Part shown: piece after piece, positions 21,721-30,233 of the stretch
Layout: every line of letters begins with the position of its first letter
How positions within the stretch are numbered: position 1 is the stretch's first letter
Assembly (NCBI GenBank): GCA_045047105.1
Contig: JASFYQ010000106.1
Coordinates: forward strand, 1 to 35,351
Source: JADGAU01 sp045047105
Lineage (GTDB): Bacteria; Pseudomonadota; Gammaproteobacteria; GRL18
Length of the DNA: 35,351 nt
Direction of reading: 5' to 3'
Made by a program: the position numbers and the translations under genes
Notes under the pieces: model-generated
Database searches by the model: none
What the model was told of the DNA's origin: nothing
What the model saw: the letters and a program-made list of their open reading frames with translations, nothing else

Positions 21721-23554
21721 GTTTGTTTATTCCATTAACTTTTAATAATTCAAATACTTCTATCTGACTATGACCTTTAATTGGAGCTTCACCCTTAGAT
21801 TGGACTTTTACGTTATTAGCTACTCTATTGTAGGAATTTATGGTTATTAGTATTGGTGCACCCAGTGATTTTGTCAATCCCTCAATTCGGGAAGCTACAT
21901 TTACTGCATCACCAATTGCAGTATACTCCATTTTTTTATTGGAGCCTATATTTCCTATAATGGCTTCCCCTGTATGTAAACCAATTCCATTATCCAGTTC
22001 AACTTGTCCTTCACTGATCCATTTTTGATTTAGTTTAGTTAATGCCTGACGCATTTCAAAAGCAGCCTGAATAGCATTTAAGGTAGGGTTTTTAATGTTT
22101 TTTATTGGGGCACCAAAAAAAGCCATTAAACCATCGCCAATAAATTTATCAACGGTTCCTCCATGAGCTAATATAACTTCTGTCATGGCAGAAAAGTACT
22201 CATTGAGTGTTGCAACTACATCTTCAGCACTATGATTCTCGGAATAGGTAGTAAAGTTTCTGATATCTGAAAATAAAATGCAAATTTCTTCGCGACTTCC
22301 TTCAAGTTTGAGCGGAGCATCAGATTTGAGAATATCATCTACAACCTGTTTATTGACATAACTTCTAAAAAAATGTGCCAGTCGTCTTTTATTTTTATCC
22401 TCAACTGTAAAACGGTATATATACACCGAGATAAAGCTAAGTAACATGGTGAGAATAACTGGCACCAAGGGGATAATATAGTTATGCCTGAACATTAGCA
22501 TTGCTATACTCAGATAGACGCACAAAACAATAAAAAATACACTGCTGGCTATTAATAACCTATATTGTAGAGCGATAAATCCAGTAATAAAGCCTGCAAT
22601 AATCAGATAAAAAATAATTAAATTATCTTCTGCCTGGAATAAATAATCCTGGTTAATATGGTTGTTAATAGTATGAGCATGAATAAATATGCCTGGTTTT
22701 TCATCCGCTAAGGGGGTGGCATGAATATCATCGGATACATTATTTATTGCAATGAGTACAATTTTATCTTTGAAGTGTTGTTTGAAATAGTCCGTATCAT
22801 TTGCTCTGGCTTTTAATAAAACCTCGTGAAAAGAATATGTTGGTATTTCCATATTGAGCTGGTAGTTGATCAGGTGTATATTTCCAGGGGGTTTAATCTG
22901 CTTATTAAAGGTAGCGGATCTTGATCCAAGCATAGCTTTGGATGCAATTAAATAAGGGAAACCAGGAATTTTTTGACCATCGGAAGAAAAAAAGACCTGT
23001 TTAACACGACGGATTTTATGGTCACTATCAGGATGGGTATTTATTACTCCAAAACTATGCCTGCCAACAATCAGGCCAAAATGTTTCATTGGCAGAGAAG
23101 AGTCAAAGGTTGTTGTATTCTCATTTTTTGTACCTTTAACTCCAGCTGCTACACCAATAACTACAGGTACTTTATATTTGTTAACGGTTATTAATAATGC
23201 CTTTCTCAGAGCATTTTTTTGTTTAAACGGGCGGGGCAGAAATTGATCGATACTCTTTGACCAGATAATATCTAAACCAATGACTTTGGGATGTTGCTGA
23301 GCAACTTTTTGAATAACTTCTGCAAAAAAGGTGTCCCATAAAATAAAGGGTTCATCAGTTTCACTGATTGAGTGGTCATCGATACCAATAAGAACAATAT
23401 CTTGAGATATTACCGGGTGTTTAAATAGGCTATTACGCAATTGAAAGCGAAGGTCAATGCTTTGTAATTCAGACCTTTCTAATATCTTAAAAAAGTGCAA
23501 GAAAAAAACCAGAATAATACATGATGTTGCAATAAAAAAATGTTGTATTTTCAT
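21713..23554 (-). CDS. CHASE2-domain class III adenylate cyclase
   Basis: The protein has 613 residues from the ATG at 23554 (MKIQHFF); a TTG 48 bases earlier would add 16 residues. Order: a first membrane helix (residues about 5-22), a periplasmic CHASE2 sensor (about 30-315; QDIVLIGIDDHSI and KVIGLDIIWSKSI), three closely spaced membrane helices (about 320-390), then a class III cyclase domain. The catalytic core is complete: metal Asp in ILFSDIRNFT and FIGDGLMAFFG, adenine-type Lys and Asp in KKMEYTAIGDAVN, and the Asn and Arg of NVASRIE. The Lys-Asp pair predicts ATP as substrate and cAMP as product. It heads a coupled trio with a FecR-like gene and nadA. Confidence 0.92.
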   Translation of the reverse strand: MKIQHFFIATSCIILVFFLHFFKILERSELQSIDLRFQLRNSLFKHPVISQDIVLIGIDDHSISETDEPFILWDTFFAEVIQKVAQQHPKVIGLDIIWSKSIDQFLPRPFKQKNALRKALLITVNKYKVPVVIGVAAGVKGTKNENTTTFDSSLPMKHFGLIVGRHSFGVINTHPDSDHKIRRVKQVFFSSDGQKIPGFPYLIASKAMLGSRSATFNKQIKPPGNIHLINYQLNMEIPTYSFHEVLLKARANDTDYFKQHFKDKIVLIAINNVSDDIHATPLADEKPGIFIHAHTINNHINQDYLFQAEDNLIIFYLIIAGFITGFIALQYRLLIASSVFFIVLCVYLSIAMLMFRHNYIIPLVPVILTMLLSFISVYIYRFTVEDKNKRRLAHFFRSYVNKQVVDDILKSDAPLKLEGSREEICILFSDIRNFTTYSENHSAEDVVATLNEYFSAMTEVILAHGGTVDKFIGDGLMAFFGAPIKNIKNPTLNAIQAAFEMRQALTKLNQKWISEGQVELDNGIGLHTGEAIIGNIGSNKKMEYTAIGDAVNVASRIEGLTKSLGAPILITINSYNRVANNVKVQSKGEAPIKGHSQIEVFELLKVNGINKHA

Positions 23555-23698
23555 ATTGTTAATGACAATAGAATGGCTTTTGAGAAAAACAGTATAGTTC
23601 AAAAATTTTGGTGAGCTGGCAGTATAACAGTTATTGATTGCACTGTTAAACTATTAATATGGATAACTCTTAAATCGAATAGTGGGGAATGTGAATTA

Positions 23699-23926
23699 TT
23701 ATGCCTGAGCTTTTAGCTTATCTTTTTCTATGGATTGCTGATAATCTGATAGGATTTCAAATTCATCAATGCTGTCCACATCACAACTTAAAAACATTTG
23801 AAAAGCAAACTCTTCAATATTATCATTACTATCTCGCATAACCATCTCCAGAAGTTTATGCTCTGTTGATTGTTTTTTTATAGCATTAAAATTAATAACA
23901 TTGTTGCATGCGCGAGGGCTTAGCAT
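23699..23926 (-). CDS. Small hypothetical protein
   Basis: The ORF has 75 codons and is acidic, with a Leu/Glu-rich middle (EHKLLEMVMRDSNDNIEEFA) and no signal peptide, membrane helix or recognisable domain. There is no good ribosome binding site before the ATG at 23926; an in-frame ATG at 23845 gives a 48-residue version. It sits between suhB (66 bases upstream) and the cyclase gene, all on the minus strand. It may be real but could be a chance ORF. Confidence 0.4.
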   Translation of the reverse strand: MLSPRACNNVINFNAIKKQSTEHKLLEMVMRDSNDNIEEFAFQMFLSCDVDSIDEFEILSDYQQSIEKDKLKAQA

Positions 23927-23991
23927 TAGAGCAGTTTCCAGTTTGTATAGTCTAATGCTATTAGCGTATGTAAAATTTATATCTTTAGTGC

Positions 23992-24795
23992 TTATTTATC
24001 AAAGCTATGTTTAACAATGGGCACAATTTTTTGTAACATTTGTTTAAATACCTTGGGATTGCCACAGATAATATTGCCACTTTCCAGGTACTCATGACCA
24101 CCTGAGAAATCACTCAACAAACCACCAGCTTCATGGACTAATAAAACCCCAGCAGCCATATCCCACTCACTTAGACCTATTTCCCAAAAGCCATCTAGTC
24201 TTCCTGCTGCTACATAGGCTAAATCAAGAGCCGCAGAACCTGGACGACGTATGCCTGCGGTATTTGGGAACATGGCCTTAAATGTTTCTAAATAGACATC
24301 CAGATGTTGTTGCTGTCTAAAAGGAAAACCTGTTCCTAATAGAGCGCCTTCAAGTGATGGACGTTTAGTAACGCGTAAACGGCGGTTGTTTAAAGTTGCC
24401 CCTGCGCCACGCGTGGCAGTAAATAATTCCTGATTTACCGGGTTATAAACAACCGCCTGAGTGACACGACCTTTTTCTTTTAAGGCAATAGAGACTGAAA
24501 ACTGCGGAAATCCATGGAGAAAATTTGTAGTTCCATCCAGAGGATCAATGACCCATTGGCAATCACTTTCCTTTCCTATTGTCTCTCCACTTTCTTCAGC
24601 TTTAATACTATGATCAGGAAATGCTTTGCGGATTATCTCGATAATAGCCATTTCAGCCTGTTTATCCACTTCACTCACAAAATCATTTTGTGCCTTACTG
24701 GAGACGACTAATTTATCTACATGCTCCAAATAACGGTAGATGATATCTCCAGCAGCATTAGCTGCTCGAATTGCGATATTTAGGGTAGGGTGCAT
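23992..24795 (-). CDS. suhB: Inositol-1-monophosphatase family protein SuhB
   Basis: The protein has 267 residues, the family norm. Metal- and substrate-binding motifs are all present: EESGE, WVIDPLDGTTNFLHGFP and GFWEIGLSEWDMAAGVLLVHEAGG. GGAG precedes the ATG at good distance. The E. coli homologue is both an inositol monophosphatase and a factor in ribosomal RNA transcription antitermination, so either role is possible here. A 9-bp perfect hairpin with a 3-base loop (24840-24860) lies upstream of its start. The OM barrel gene ends 115 bases upstream on the same strand. Confidence 0.95.
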   Translation of the reverse strand: MHPTLNIAIRAANAAGDIIYRYLEHVDKLVVSSKAQNDFVSEVDKQAEMAIIEIIRKAFPDHSIKAEESGETIGKESDCQWVIDPLDGTTNFLHGFPQFSVSIALKEKGRVTQAVVYNPVNQELFTATRGAGATLNNRRLRVTKRPSLEGALLGTGFPFRQQQHLDVYLETFKAMFPNTAGIRRPGSAALDLAYVAAGRLDGFWEIGLSEWDMAAGVLLVHEAGGLLSDFSGGHEYLESGNIICGNPKVFKQMLQKIVPIVKHSFDK

Positions 24796-24910
24796 GGAAT
24801 TCTCCAGTTGGAATAAAAAAAGTGCATTCTAGCATTTTGTTATTCTTTACTAAAGAATAAATTGACTACTTTAGTTGTTAAACTTTAAAAGTAAATTATA
24901 GCTTAAAAGT

Positions 24911-26098
24911 TTAAAAATATTTTTCTAATGTTAATTGTACATGGTCATCTTCACTAATGGGATTTAATAGGTGGTCGGAAAATAGTCGTAATTCTATGCT
25001 AAGTTTCCAATCTTTTCCTAAGCGACGGCTGGCTTCAATTTGAAAGCTGCGTAACTTGTCATAATCCATATCTTGTACTATTCCCGCTAAAAAATCAGTG
25101 CTTTGGGCATCATTAAATGTTAGCCTGGCTCCCAACATAATATCATTTTGAAACTGGCTTAATAGCGGATCGTCTCGCTGATCCCAGGAATATTCCATAA
25201 TTACTCCCAGATCTATTGCTGATTCCATAATACCAATAAGGGTGTATTCAAAACCACCACTTGCAGCGACAAAAGTATCAAATTGATCCTGGCGATGTAT
25301 TAGCTCTAATTTCCATAACCACTCCTCAAGCGTTGCCTGAAAATCTAAACCAAATTGATTAATTTGATCATAATAGGGAATTAAGGATATTTGTCCTTGG
25401 GTATTTTGGTGTGGTAAAAAGCGAGGATCCCGATTTGTTCCCTGGAAATAGTAAATACCCATATCGTATGCATCTATGGTATGGCTCCAGCGTACAGCAA
25501 TATCGGTATGTTTCTTGCCCGCAGAAGATTCAAATTCAGCATGCTTGGTATCAATAGCCAGAGGGCCTCCTAAGCGGCCCTCTTCACCAGGAAAAGTTCT
25601 TTCTCTAAAACCGGGTAAAATAAAAAAATCTAAAACTCCCCAATCCTTAATAAGGCTGAGGTTTATCATCGCTTGACCTAATTTGGGATCGCCGCCAATA
25701 TCATCGACCTGATCGTCCTGGTTAATAATATCAACCAGGTGATTGGTTTCATTAACTCCCCAGAAAACTTTACCTATACCTGTTCGAAGCTCCCAATTAT
25801 CCTCCTCATTAACATGTAACCACATCAGTTCACGTATATCAAAGTGACTGCGCTCTGAATCTTGCTGATCAATACGGGCATAAGGTTTAAATAGCAGACT
25901 ATCTAAATCATTGTTCCAGCCCTGATAAAATTCAACTTCAGCCAATAGTGATGCTTGTTGATTATGTTGTTGCTGATATTGAGGAGAATGCTGGAAAAGC
26001 AGGGCGGAAAAGCCTACTTTGCCATTTATTTCTACCGCAGAAACAGACCAGGGCAGACAAGATAAAAATATCAGGCTGGTGATAATAGGGCGTAACAT
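24911..26098 (-). CDS. Outer-membrane beta-barrel protein of the RND/LolA-like operon
   Basis: The protein has 395 residues with a signal peptide (LIFLSCLPWSVSA). The mature part alternates polar and hydrophobic residues in short strands, is rich in aromatic residues and ends in LEKYF, the terminal Phe used for outer-membrane insertion. I do not recognise a named family beyond a general porin-like or DUF1302-like barrel. The ATG follows the LolA-like stop by one base (TAATATG), so the two are coupled. Position third after an MMPL transporter and a LolA-like protein suggests an outer-membrane end point for whatever the system moves. Confidence 0.75.
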   Translation of the reverse strand: MLRPIITSLIFLSCLPWSVSAVEINGKVGFSALLFQHSPQYQQQHNQQASLLAEVEFYQGWNNDLDSLLFKPYARIDQQDSERSHFDIRELMWLHVNEEDNWELRTGIGKVFWGVNETNHLVDIINQDDQVDDIGGDPKLGQAMINLSLIKDWGVLDFFILPGFRERTFPGEEGRLGGPLAIDTKHAEFESSAGKKHTDIAVRWSHTIDAYDMGIYYFQGTNRDPRFLPHQNTQGQISLIPYYDQINQFGLDFQATLEEWLWKLELIHRQDQFDTFVAASGGFEYTLIGIMESAIDLGVIMEYSWDQRDDPLLSQFQNDIMLGARLTFNDAQSTDFLAGIVQDMDYDKLRSFQIEASRRLGKDWKLSIELRLFSDHLLNPISEDDHVQLTLEKYF

Positions 26099-26099
26099 A

Positions 26100-26936
26100 T
26101 TAACGAATTCTCTTTAATGCATTTTTGTTAAAATCTCTGACAGATAATCCACTGGATAATTTGTAATTTTTCCAATCCAGCTGAGTGCTTTTTCCTGTTT
26201 GGTGATTGACCATGTGAAATTTATCTGCACGCCAGAACTTTCCATGGTATTGCTGGTAGCCTGAAAATGTTAAAGTTTTTAATAGACTTTTTTTGCGATC
26301 GTAGAATTCTGATTTATAAATACGGTATTCTTTGGTATCAATCCAGGTAATAATTTTAGTGTAACCACTGTGTTTATATTGTGGAATATTTTCAATTTTA
26401 TAGCAGCTTAGCGTGCCACAGCTTTCTTCACCTAAATACTTGTATGTATATTTTTCTATTTCAAAAGAGCTGAGATCCTCATATGAAAATTCACTGCCCA
26501 TAAAAGGACCCGATTTATTTTTAGAGCTAATGCGTTTGACTCTTTTTAAAGCAGGTAGGTATAACCATTGATCATCATTGCCTAATGGGTGAGAAAAACT
26601 TAAAAAAGCGGTTCCTTTAACATCACGAGGGCGGTCAAAAATAGTTAAGCCCTTGTCTCCATCATTTTTAATTTCTAGATTTTTAGTGCGGATATCACGA
26701 ATACTTTCCTGGCCGCTTTTATTGCGTAGGGTCATTTTCATTTCTGCCTGACTATCCCCCCAGCCCTCATCATATAATTTACGTTGGGTTGCGATTTCGA
26801 GACCTTTATCTTCTGCTTCTCCCGCTATGACATGGGGGAAAGCGATAGTTAAACTGATGGCTAATAATGGTGCTAAAAGTTGCGGCTGATATTTTCTTTG
26901 CCTGGTGTTTGTAGTATTTTCAAAAAAAGTGTTCAT
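26100..26936 (-). CDS. LolA-like outer membrane lipoprotein-sorting family protein (PF17131-like)
   Basis: The protein has 278 residues. The start is placed at 26936 (MNTFFENTTN), with GGAG eight bases upstream; a TTG five codons earlier is less likely. The signal peptide is unusual, with a long polar lead before LLAPLLAISLTIAFPHVIAG. The core has RPRDVKGTAFLSFSHPLGND, DQWLYLPALKRVKRISSKNK and SGPFMGSEFSYEDLSSFEIE, the standard marks of the LolA-like family. These periplasmic proteins have a half-barrel that can hold an acyl chain and are often coded next to MMPL transporters, as here. It begins about 20 bases after the transporter gene ends. Confidence 0.9.
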   Translation of the reverse strand: MNTFFENTTNTRQRKYQPQLLAPLLAISLTIAFPHVIAGEAEDKGLEIATQRKLYDEGWGDSQAEMKMTLRNKSGQESIRDIRTKNLEIKNDGDKGLTIFDRPRDVKGTAFLSFSHPLGNDDQWLYLPALKRVKRISSKNKSGPFMGSEFSYEDLSSFEIEKYTYKYLGEESCGTLSCYKIENIPQYKHSGYTKIITWIDTKEYRIYKSEFYDRKKSLLKTLTFSGYQQYHGKFWRADKFHMVNHQTGKSTQLDWKNYKLSSGLSVRDFNKNALKRIR

Positions 26937-26956
26937 AGGTGTTATCTCCAAATAAT

Positions 26957-29284
26957 TTATTTGTTTTCAGTGGGTTTATCTTGATCTACTAACATTAACA
27001 AGGGAGGTAAGAATAAAAAGTCAATAATTAAAGCGATAGAGATAGTCACTGCTGTTAATAAGCCCATATCGGCATTGATTCTGAAACTGGATTGAGCCAG
27101 TACTGCAAAACCAATAGTTAAAATCAAAGTGGTAATTAATAAAGCACGTCCAACATTAGAAAATGCGTAATGTACAGCAGCAACCGTATCCATTGCTTTA
27201 TCTCTGCGGGCATGTAGGTATTTGCTTAGAAAATGCACCGTATCATCTACAACAATACCCAGAGTCATTCCTGCAACTACGGATAAAGCCAGTCCAACTT
27301 CACCAACAAATAACCCCCAAACGCCAAATGCAACACCAGCCGGAGCTAAATTAGGAAGTAGACTAATTAAACCAAAGCGGACAGATTTTAGGGCAAAACC
27401 TAATAATAAGGATATAACGATAAGTGCTACAGTGGTTCCAGTTAACATACTGATAATATTTCGCTGACCAATATGGGCAAACATCAGACTTGGGCTTGCT
27501 ACATCAATACTATAAGCCTGACCATTTTTAGCCATCCATTGTAAAGAGCGTTGTTCTATATCGAGTATTTGATTTGAGGTGATATTTTTAAAGGTAACTG
27601 CTAATCGCATGGCAGATTTATCTACGTTTATCTGGTTATTAAGATCCAATCCATACGGTAATGACATTTCATATAATAGTAGATATTGTGCTGAAAGCTC
27701 ACGATTTTCAGGGAGTTTGTAATAATTGGGATCGTCGCCATGCATATTTTTATTGAGCTTTTTTATGGTATCAGTAAGGCTGAGTACATGATCGGTTTCG
27801 GGTTGTTCACGTAACCAATTGGCAAAGTTTTCTGTTACTGCTAAAAACTCAGGTTTGTTTATACCACTGGGCTCGCCACTTTTTATAGCATAAAAAATAA
27901 GCGTCAGTCCTCGAATATTATCCTGCATATAATCGGTTGCATTCCTAAAATCTACCCGCTGATCAAAATATTCTACGAAGTTATCATTGAGTTCATTTTT
28001 AGGTATAAAAACAACCAAGGATATAATAATAACACTGCTAATAGGTAATAGCTTTTTACGATGTTTAATTACAAATGTGCTGATTATATCCATATAATCA
28101 CGCTTAGATTCCTCATGTTGAGTTATCTTAAAGGGTAATAACATAAGCAGGGCAGGAAATAAGGTAATGGATAAGAAAAATGCCAGCATTACGCCAGTAG
28201 CAACCATATTACCTAAGTCATTAAAAGGAGGTGCATCGGAGAAATTTAAACTTAAAAAGCCGATAGCTGTGGTTACACTGGTTAACATAATAGGTTGGAA
28301 GTTAATATGCAGGCTATGTAGAATAGCTTCGCGTTTTTCCATACCTCTGCGCATTTCATAAAACTGTGAGCTTAAAATATGTACGCAGTCAGCCACTGCA
28401 AGAGTCATTACCATGGTGGGGGTGGTGGCTGATGGACCGGTTAAGAAAAACCCCGTCCAACCTGCTAAGCCCATAGTAGCTGCGATGGTTGTAAGTATAA
28501 TTATTACTGTCGCAATGGTTCCAGAGATTGTTTTAAGTAAAAAAACCATCATTATTAAAATGGCTAAAAACATCAATGGAATAAGATTTTTAGAGTCATT
28601 TATAGAGGATTCGGCAAAACTATTATTCATCATCACAATACCAGATAGATAAATATCAACCTCTGGGTATTTGGCTTGATATTTTTTCTTTAAGTCGCGT
28701 ACAAAACTGACTATTTCAGGGACTTCAGAGGTAGGGTTTATTCCAGGTAACTGTACGGTGGTAGTGACAATAGTGACGTGATTCTGTTTGGAAATAAGGC
28801 GGTTTAACAATAACGGTTCTGTACTTGCAATTTTTCTCATTCGCTCAAGTTTGTCAGGGGTTTTTTCATCGTCCTCACTGAGTAAATCTTCTACTATCAT
28901 ATCGTCTTCTATAGCATAGGTGTGCTGAAAGTTAGTGATAGAATTAACTCGAGTAGAGTAGGGGGTTTGCCATGACTCATTGGTTACTTCCAAAACCATT
29001 TGCATTACCTGAGGAGTAAAAACTTTTCCATCCTTGGGGGCAATTACAAAATCAACCGTATCACTTTTGTTATAAGTTTTTTGCATCTCATCAAATGCAA
29101 TTAGTTGAGGATTAGTTTCACCAAAAAAAACTCGGTAATCACTCTTAAAAACCAGTTTGGAAGCCCCAAAAGCAGCTGCAATTATTAAACTGATAGTTAT
29201 AAGGGTAACTATCAGAGGGTGATCAATAACCAGGCTAAAAAACTGGTCTTTTTTTGACTGTTGTTTAATAACTTTTTTTTTCAT
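26957..29284 (-). CDS. MMPL/RND-type membrane transporter
   Basis: The protein has 775 residues, with the two-fold RND layout: one membrane helix, a large periplasmic loop, five helices, then the same again (12 in all). The first half shows LIPLMFLAILIMMVFLLKTI and VMTLAVADCVHILSSQFYEM (a membrane Asp as in RND proton relays); the second half has MTLGIVVDDTVHFLSKYLHA at the same place. It belongs to the MMPL/SSD-like branch, whose members export lipids or other hydrophobic compounds (for example HpnN for hopanoids). GGAGGAGA lies seven bases before the ATG. No periplasmic adaptor gene is present, unlike drug RND pumps. Two palindromes upstream are likely TetR operators. The substrate is unknown. 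Confidence 0.9.
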   Translation of the reverse strand: MKKKVIKQQSKKDQFFSLVIDHPLIVTLITISLIIAAAFGASKLVFKSDYRVFFGETNPQLIAFDEMQKTYNKSDTVDFVIAPKDGKVFTPQVMQMVLEVTNESWQTPYSTRVNSITNFQHTYAIEDDMIVEDLLSEDDEKTPDKLERMRKIASTEPLLLNRLISKQNHVTIVTTTVQLPGINPTSEVPEIVSFVRDLKKKYQAKYPEVDIYLSGIVMMNNSFAESSINDSKNLIPLMFLAILIMMVFLLKTISGTIATVIIILTTIAATMGLAGWTGFFLTGPSATTPTMVMTLAVADCVHILSSQFYEMRRGMEKREAILHSLHINFQPIMLTSVTTAIGFLSLNFSDAPPFNDLGNMVATGVMLAFFLSITLFPALLMLLPFKITQHEESKRDYMDIISTFVIKHRKKLLPISSVIIISLVVFIPKNELNDNFVEYFDQRVDFRNATDYMQDNIRGLTLIFYAIKSGEPSGINKPEFLAVTENFANWLREQPETDHVLSLTDTIKKLNKNMHGDDPNYYKLPENRELSAQYLLLYEMSLPYGLDLNNQINVDKSAMRLAVTFKNITSNQILDIEQRSLQWMAKNGQAYSIDVASPSLMFAHIGQRNIISMLTGTTVALIVISLLLGFALKSVRFGLISLLPNLAPAGVAFGVWGLFVGEVGLALSVVAGMTLGIVVDDTVHFLSKYLHARRDKAMDTVAAVHYAFSNVGRALLITTLILTIGFAVLAQSSFRINADMGLLTAVTISIALIIDFLFLPPLLMLVDQDKPTENK

Positions 29285-29330
29285 AAACTAATCTCCTCCA
29301 AGGTGTTAAGTACCTTTATTAAAATGCGTA

Positions 29331-29345
29331 ATGACTATTTGTCAT
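29331..29345. promoter_or_regulatory. Putative TetR operator, site 1 (RND operon)
   Basis: ATGACTATTTGTCAT is an inverted repeat of ATGAC arms around five bases. It is centred 54 bases upstream of the transporter start. The arms match those of the two sites listed next. Confidence 0.6.
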
Positions 29346-29348
29346 TTT

Positions 29349-29363
29349 ACGACGAATCGTCAT
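29349..29363. promoter_or_regulatory. Putative TetR operator, site 2 (RND operon)
   Basis: ACGACGAATCGTCAT shares the 11-base core GACGAATCGTC with the site in front of tetR. Its centre is 18 bases from that of site 1, close to two turns of helix, so two dimers could bind side by side. Confidence 0.7.
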
Positions 29364-29371
29364 CATTTGTT

Positions 29372-29398
29372 TTAAAAAAAACCGAAAATATCGGTTTT
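29372..29398 (-). terminator. Rho-independent terminator of tetR
   Basis: On the minus strand AAAACCGA (29398-29391) pairs with TCGGTTTT (29385-29378) around a 5-base loop, and a run of eight T follows (29381-29374). It lies right after the tetR stop at 29413 and before the transporter promoter. Confidence 0.7.
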
Positions 29399-29412
29399 AA
29401 AAAATTAATTGC

Positions 29413-30144
29413 TTATTGATGTTCTATCTGTGCTATTTCATCCGCAAAGACCTCTTTTTTTAAGCGCTTTATAGTGTCATGGTAATCCCATGTTGAACTT
29501 AAAGGCTTCCAGCCCAAACCATCCAGAGTAATACAAATATTGTGTAAGAAGGCTTCTTGCATATCCAGTTTTTTTATTAATTGTGAATCCTCAGCTCGCA
29601 TCATTAAAGCCAGAGTTCCAAAAGACATAGACCAATTGCAAAAGGTTATGGCATCAATGTTAGATGAATTATGCTGCTCTAAATCTCCTGCATCTATAGC
29701 CTCTATGACTACACTATTTAATAGTACCATTAACGCACTTTCTTTATCATCTGAGATAATTTGATGTTTTTTACTGGCTTTTTCAGAAACAGTGGAGGTT
29801 TTACAACTTAATACACACATAAATTGATCGGGTTTTATCCGAGCATTTAACATATAAGCATAATGCAAAGCAATTAAACGTTCTCTGGAATTGCCATTAA
29901 ATGCTTTAGCACGAGTAAATAAACCACTAAGCTCGGTCAGGCAGGTAATGCCAATAGCACTTAGGATATCTTCTTTACAGCTAAAATGGTTATAAATAGT
30001 GCCTTTAGAATAATCTGATCGGGTAGTTAATTTATCCATGGTTAAACCAGCAAATCCATCATCATGCATAATATCCAATGCTATGCCGATTAGCTCATGT
30101 TCGCGCTGGATAAAATTTTGTTCTTTGCGAGTTGTAGTGTTCAT
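29413..30144 (-). CDS. TetR/AcrR-family transcriptional regulator
   Basis: The protein has 243 residues. The N-terminal helix-turn-helix is typical: GFAGLTMDKLTTRSDYSKGT followed by IYNHFSCKEDIL (residues about 30-62). The C-terminal two-thirds is helical and should bind a ligand, perhaps a fatty or aromatic compound, but nothing specific can be read. It lies upstream of, and on the same strand as, the transporter operon, separated by its own terminator. The palindrome GACGAATCGTC is found both before tetR and before the transporter gene, so it most likely represses both. The N-terminal lead of about 15 residues before the HTH is normal. Confidence 0.92.
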   Translation of the reverse strand: MNTTTRKEQNFIQREHELIGIALDIMHDDGFAGLTMDKLTTRSDYSKGTIYNHFSCKEDILSAIGITCLTELSGLFTRAKAFNGNSRERLIALHYAYMLNARIKPDQFMCVLSCKTSTVSEKASKKHQIISDDKESALMVLLNSVVIEAIDAGDLEQHNSSNIDAITFCNWSMSFGTLALMMRAEDSQLIKKLDMQEAFLHNICITLDGLGWKPLSSTWDYHDTIKRLKKEVFADEIAQIEHQ

Positions 30145-30176
30145 GAATAAATATAATAAGTAATTAAATACAGTAA

Positions 30177-30191
30177 GTGACGAATCGTCAG
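30177..30191. promoter_or_regulatory. Putative TetR operator, site 3 (tetR)
   Basis: The 15-base site has the 13-base inverted repeat TGACGAATCGTCA (30178-30190), centred 40 bases upstream of the tetR start. It abuts the -10 box of the predicted tetR promoter, an ideal place for autorepression. Confidence 0.75.
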
Positions 30192-30221
30192 ATTATCACA
30201 TAGTGTTTAATTTAATAGCAA
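30192..30221 (-). promoter_or_regulatory. Putative sigma-70 promoter of tetR
   Basis: TTGCTA (30221-30216), an 18-base spacer and GATAAT (30197-30192) read on the minus strand. Operator site 3 follows directly on the downstream side. This is a motif match only. Confidence 0.5.
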
Positions 30222-30233
30222 GTTATTTTTATT

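Noticed and set aside
24878..24914. A+T-rich inverted repeat at the end of the outer-membrane barrel gene
   Set aside because: TTAAACTTT/AAAGTTTAA can pair, but it overlaps the stop codon and is all A+T except one pair, so it is too weak to call a terminator.
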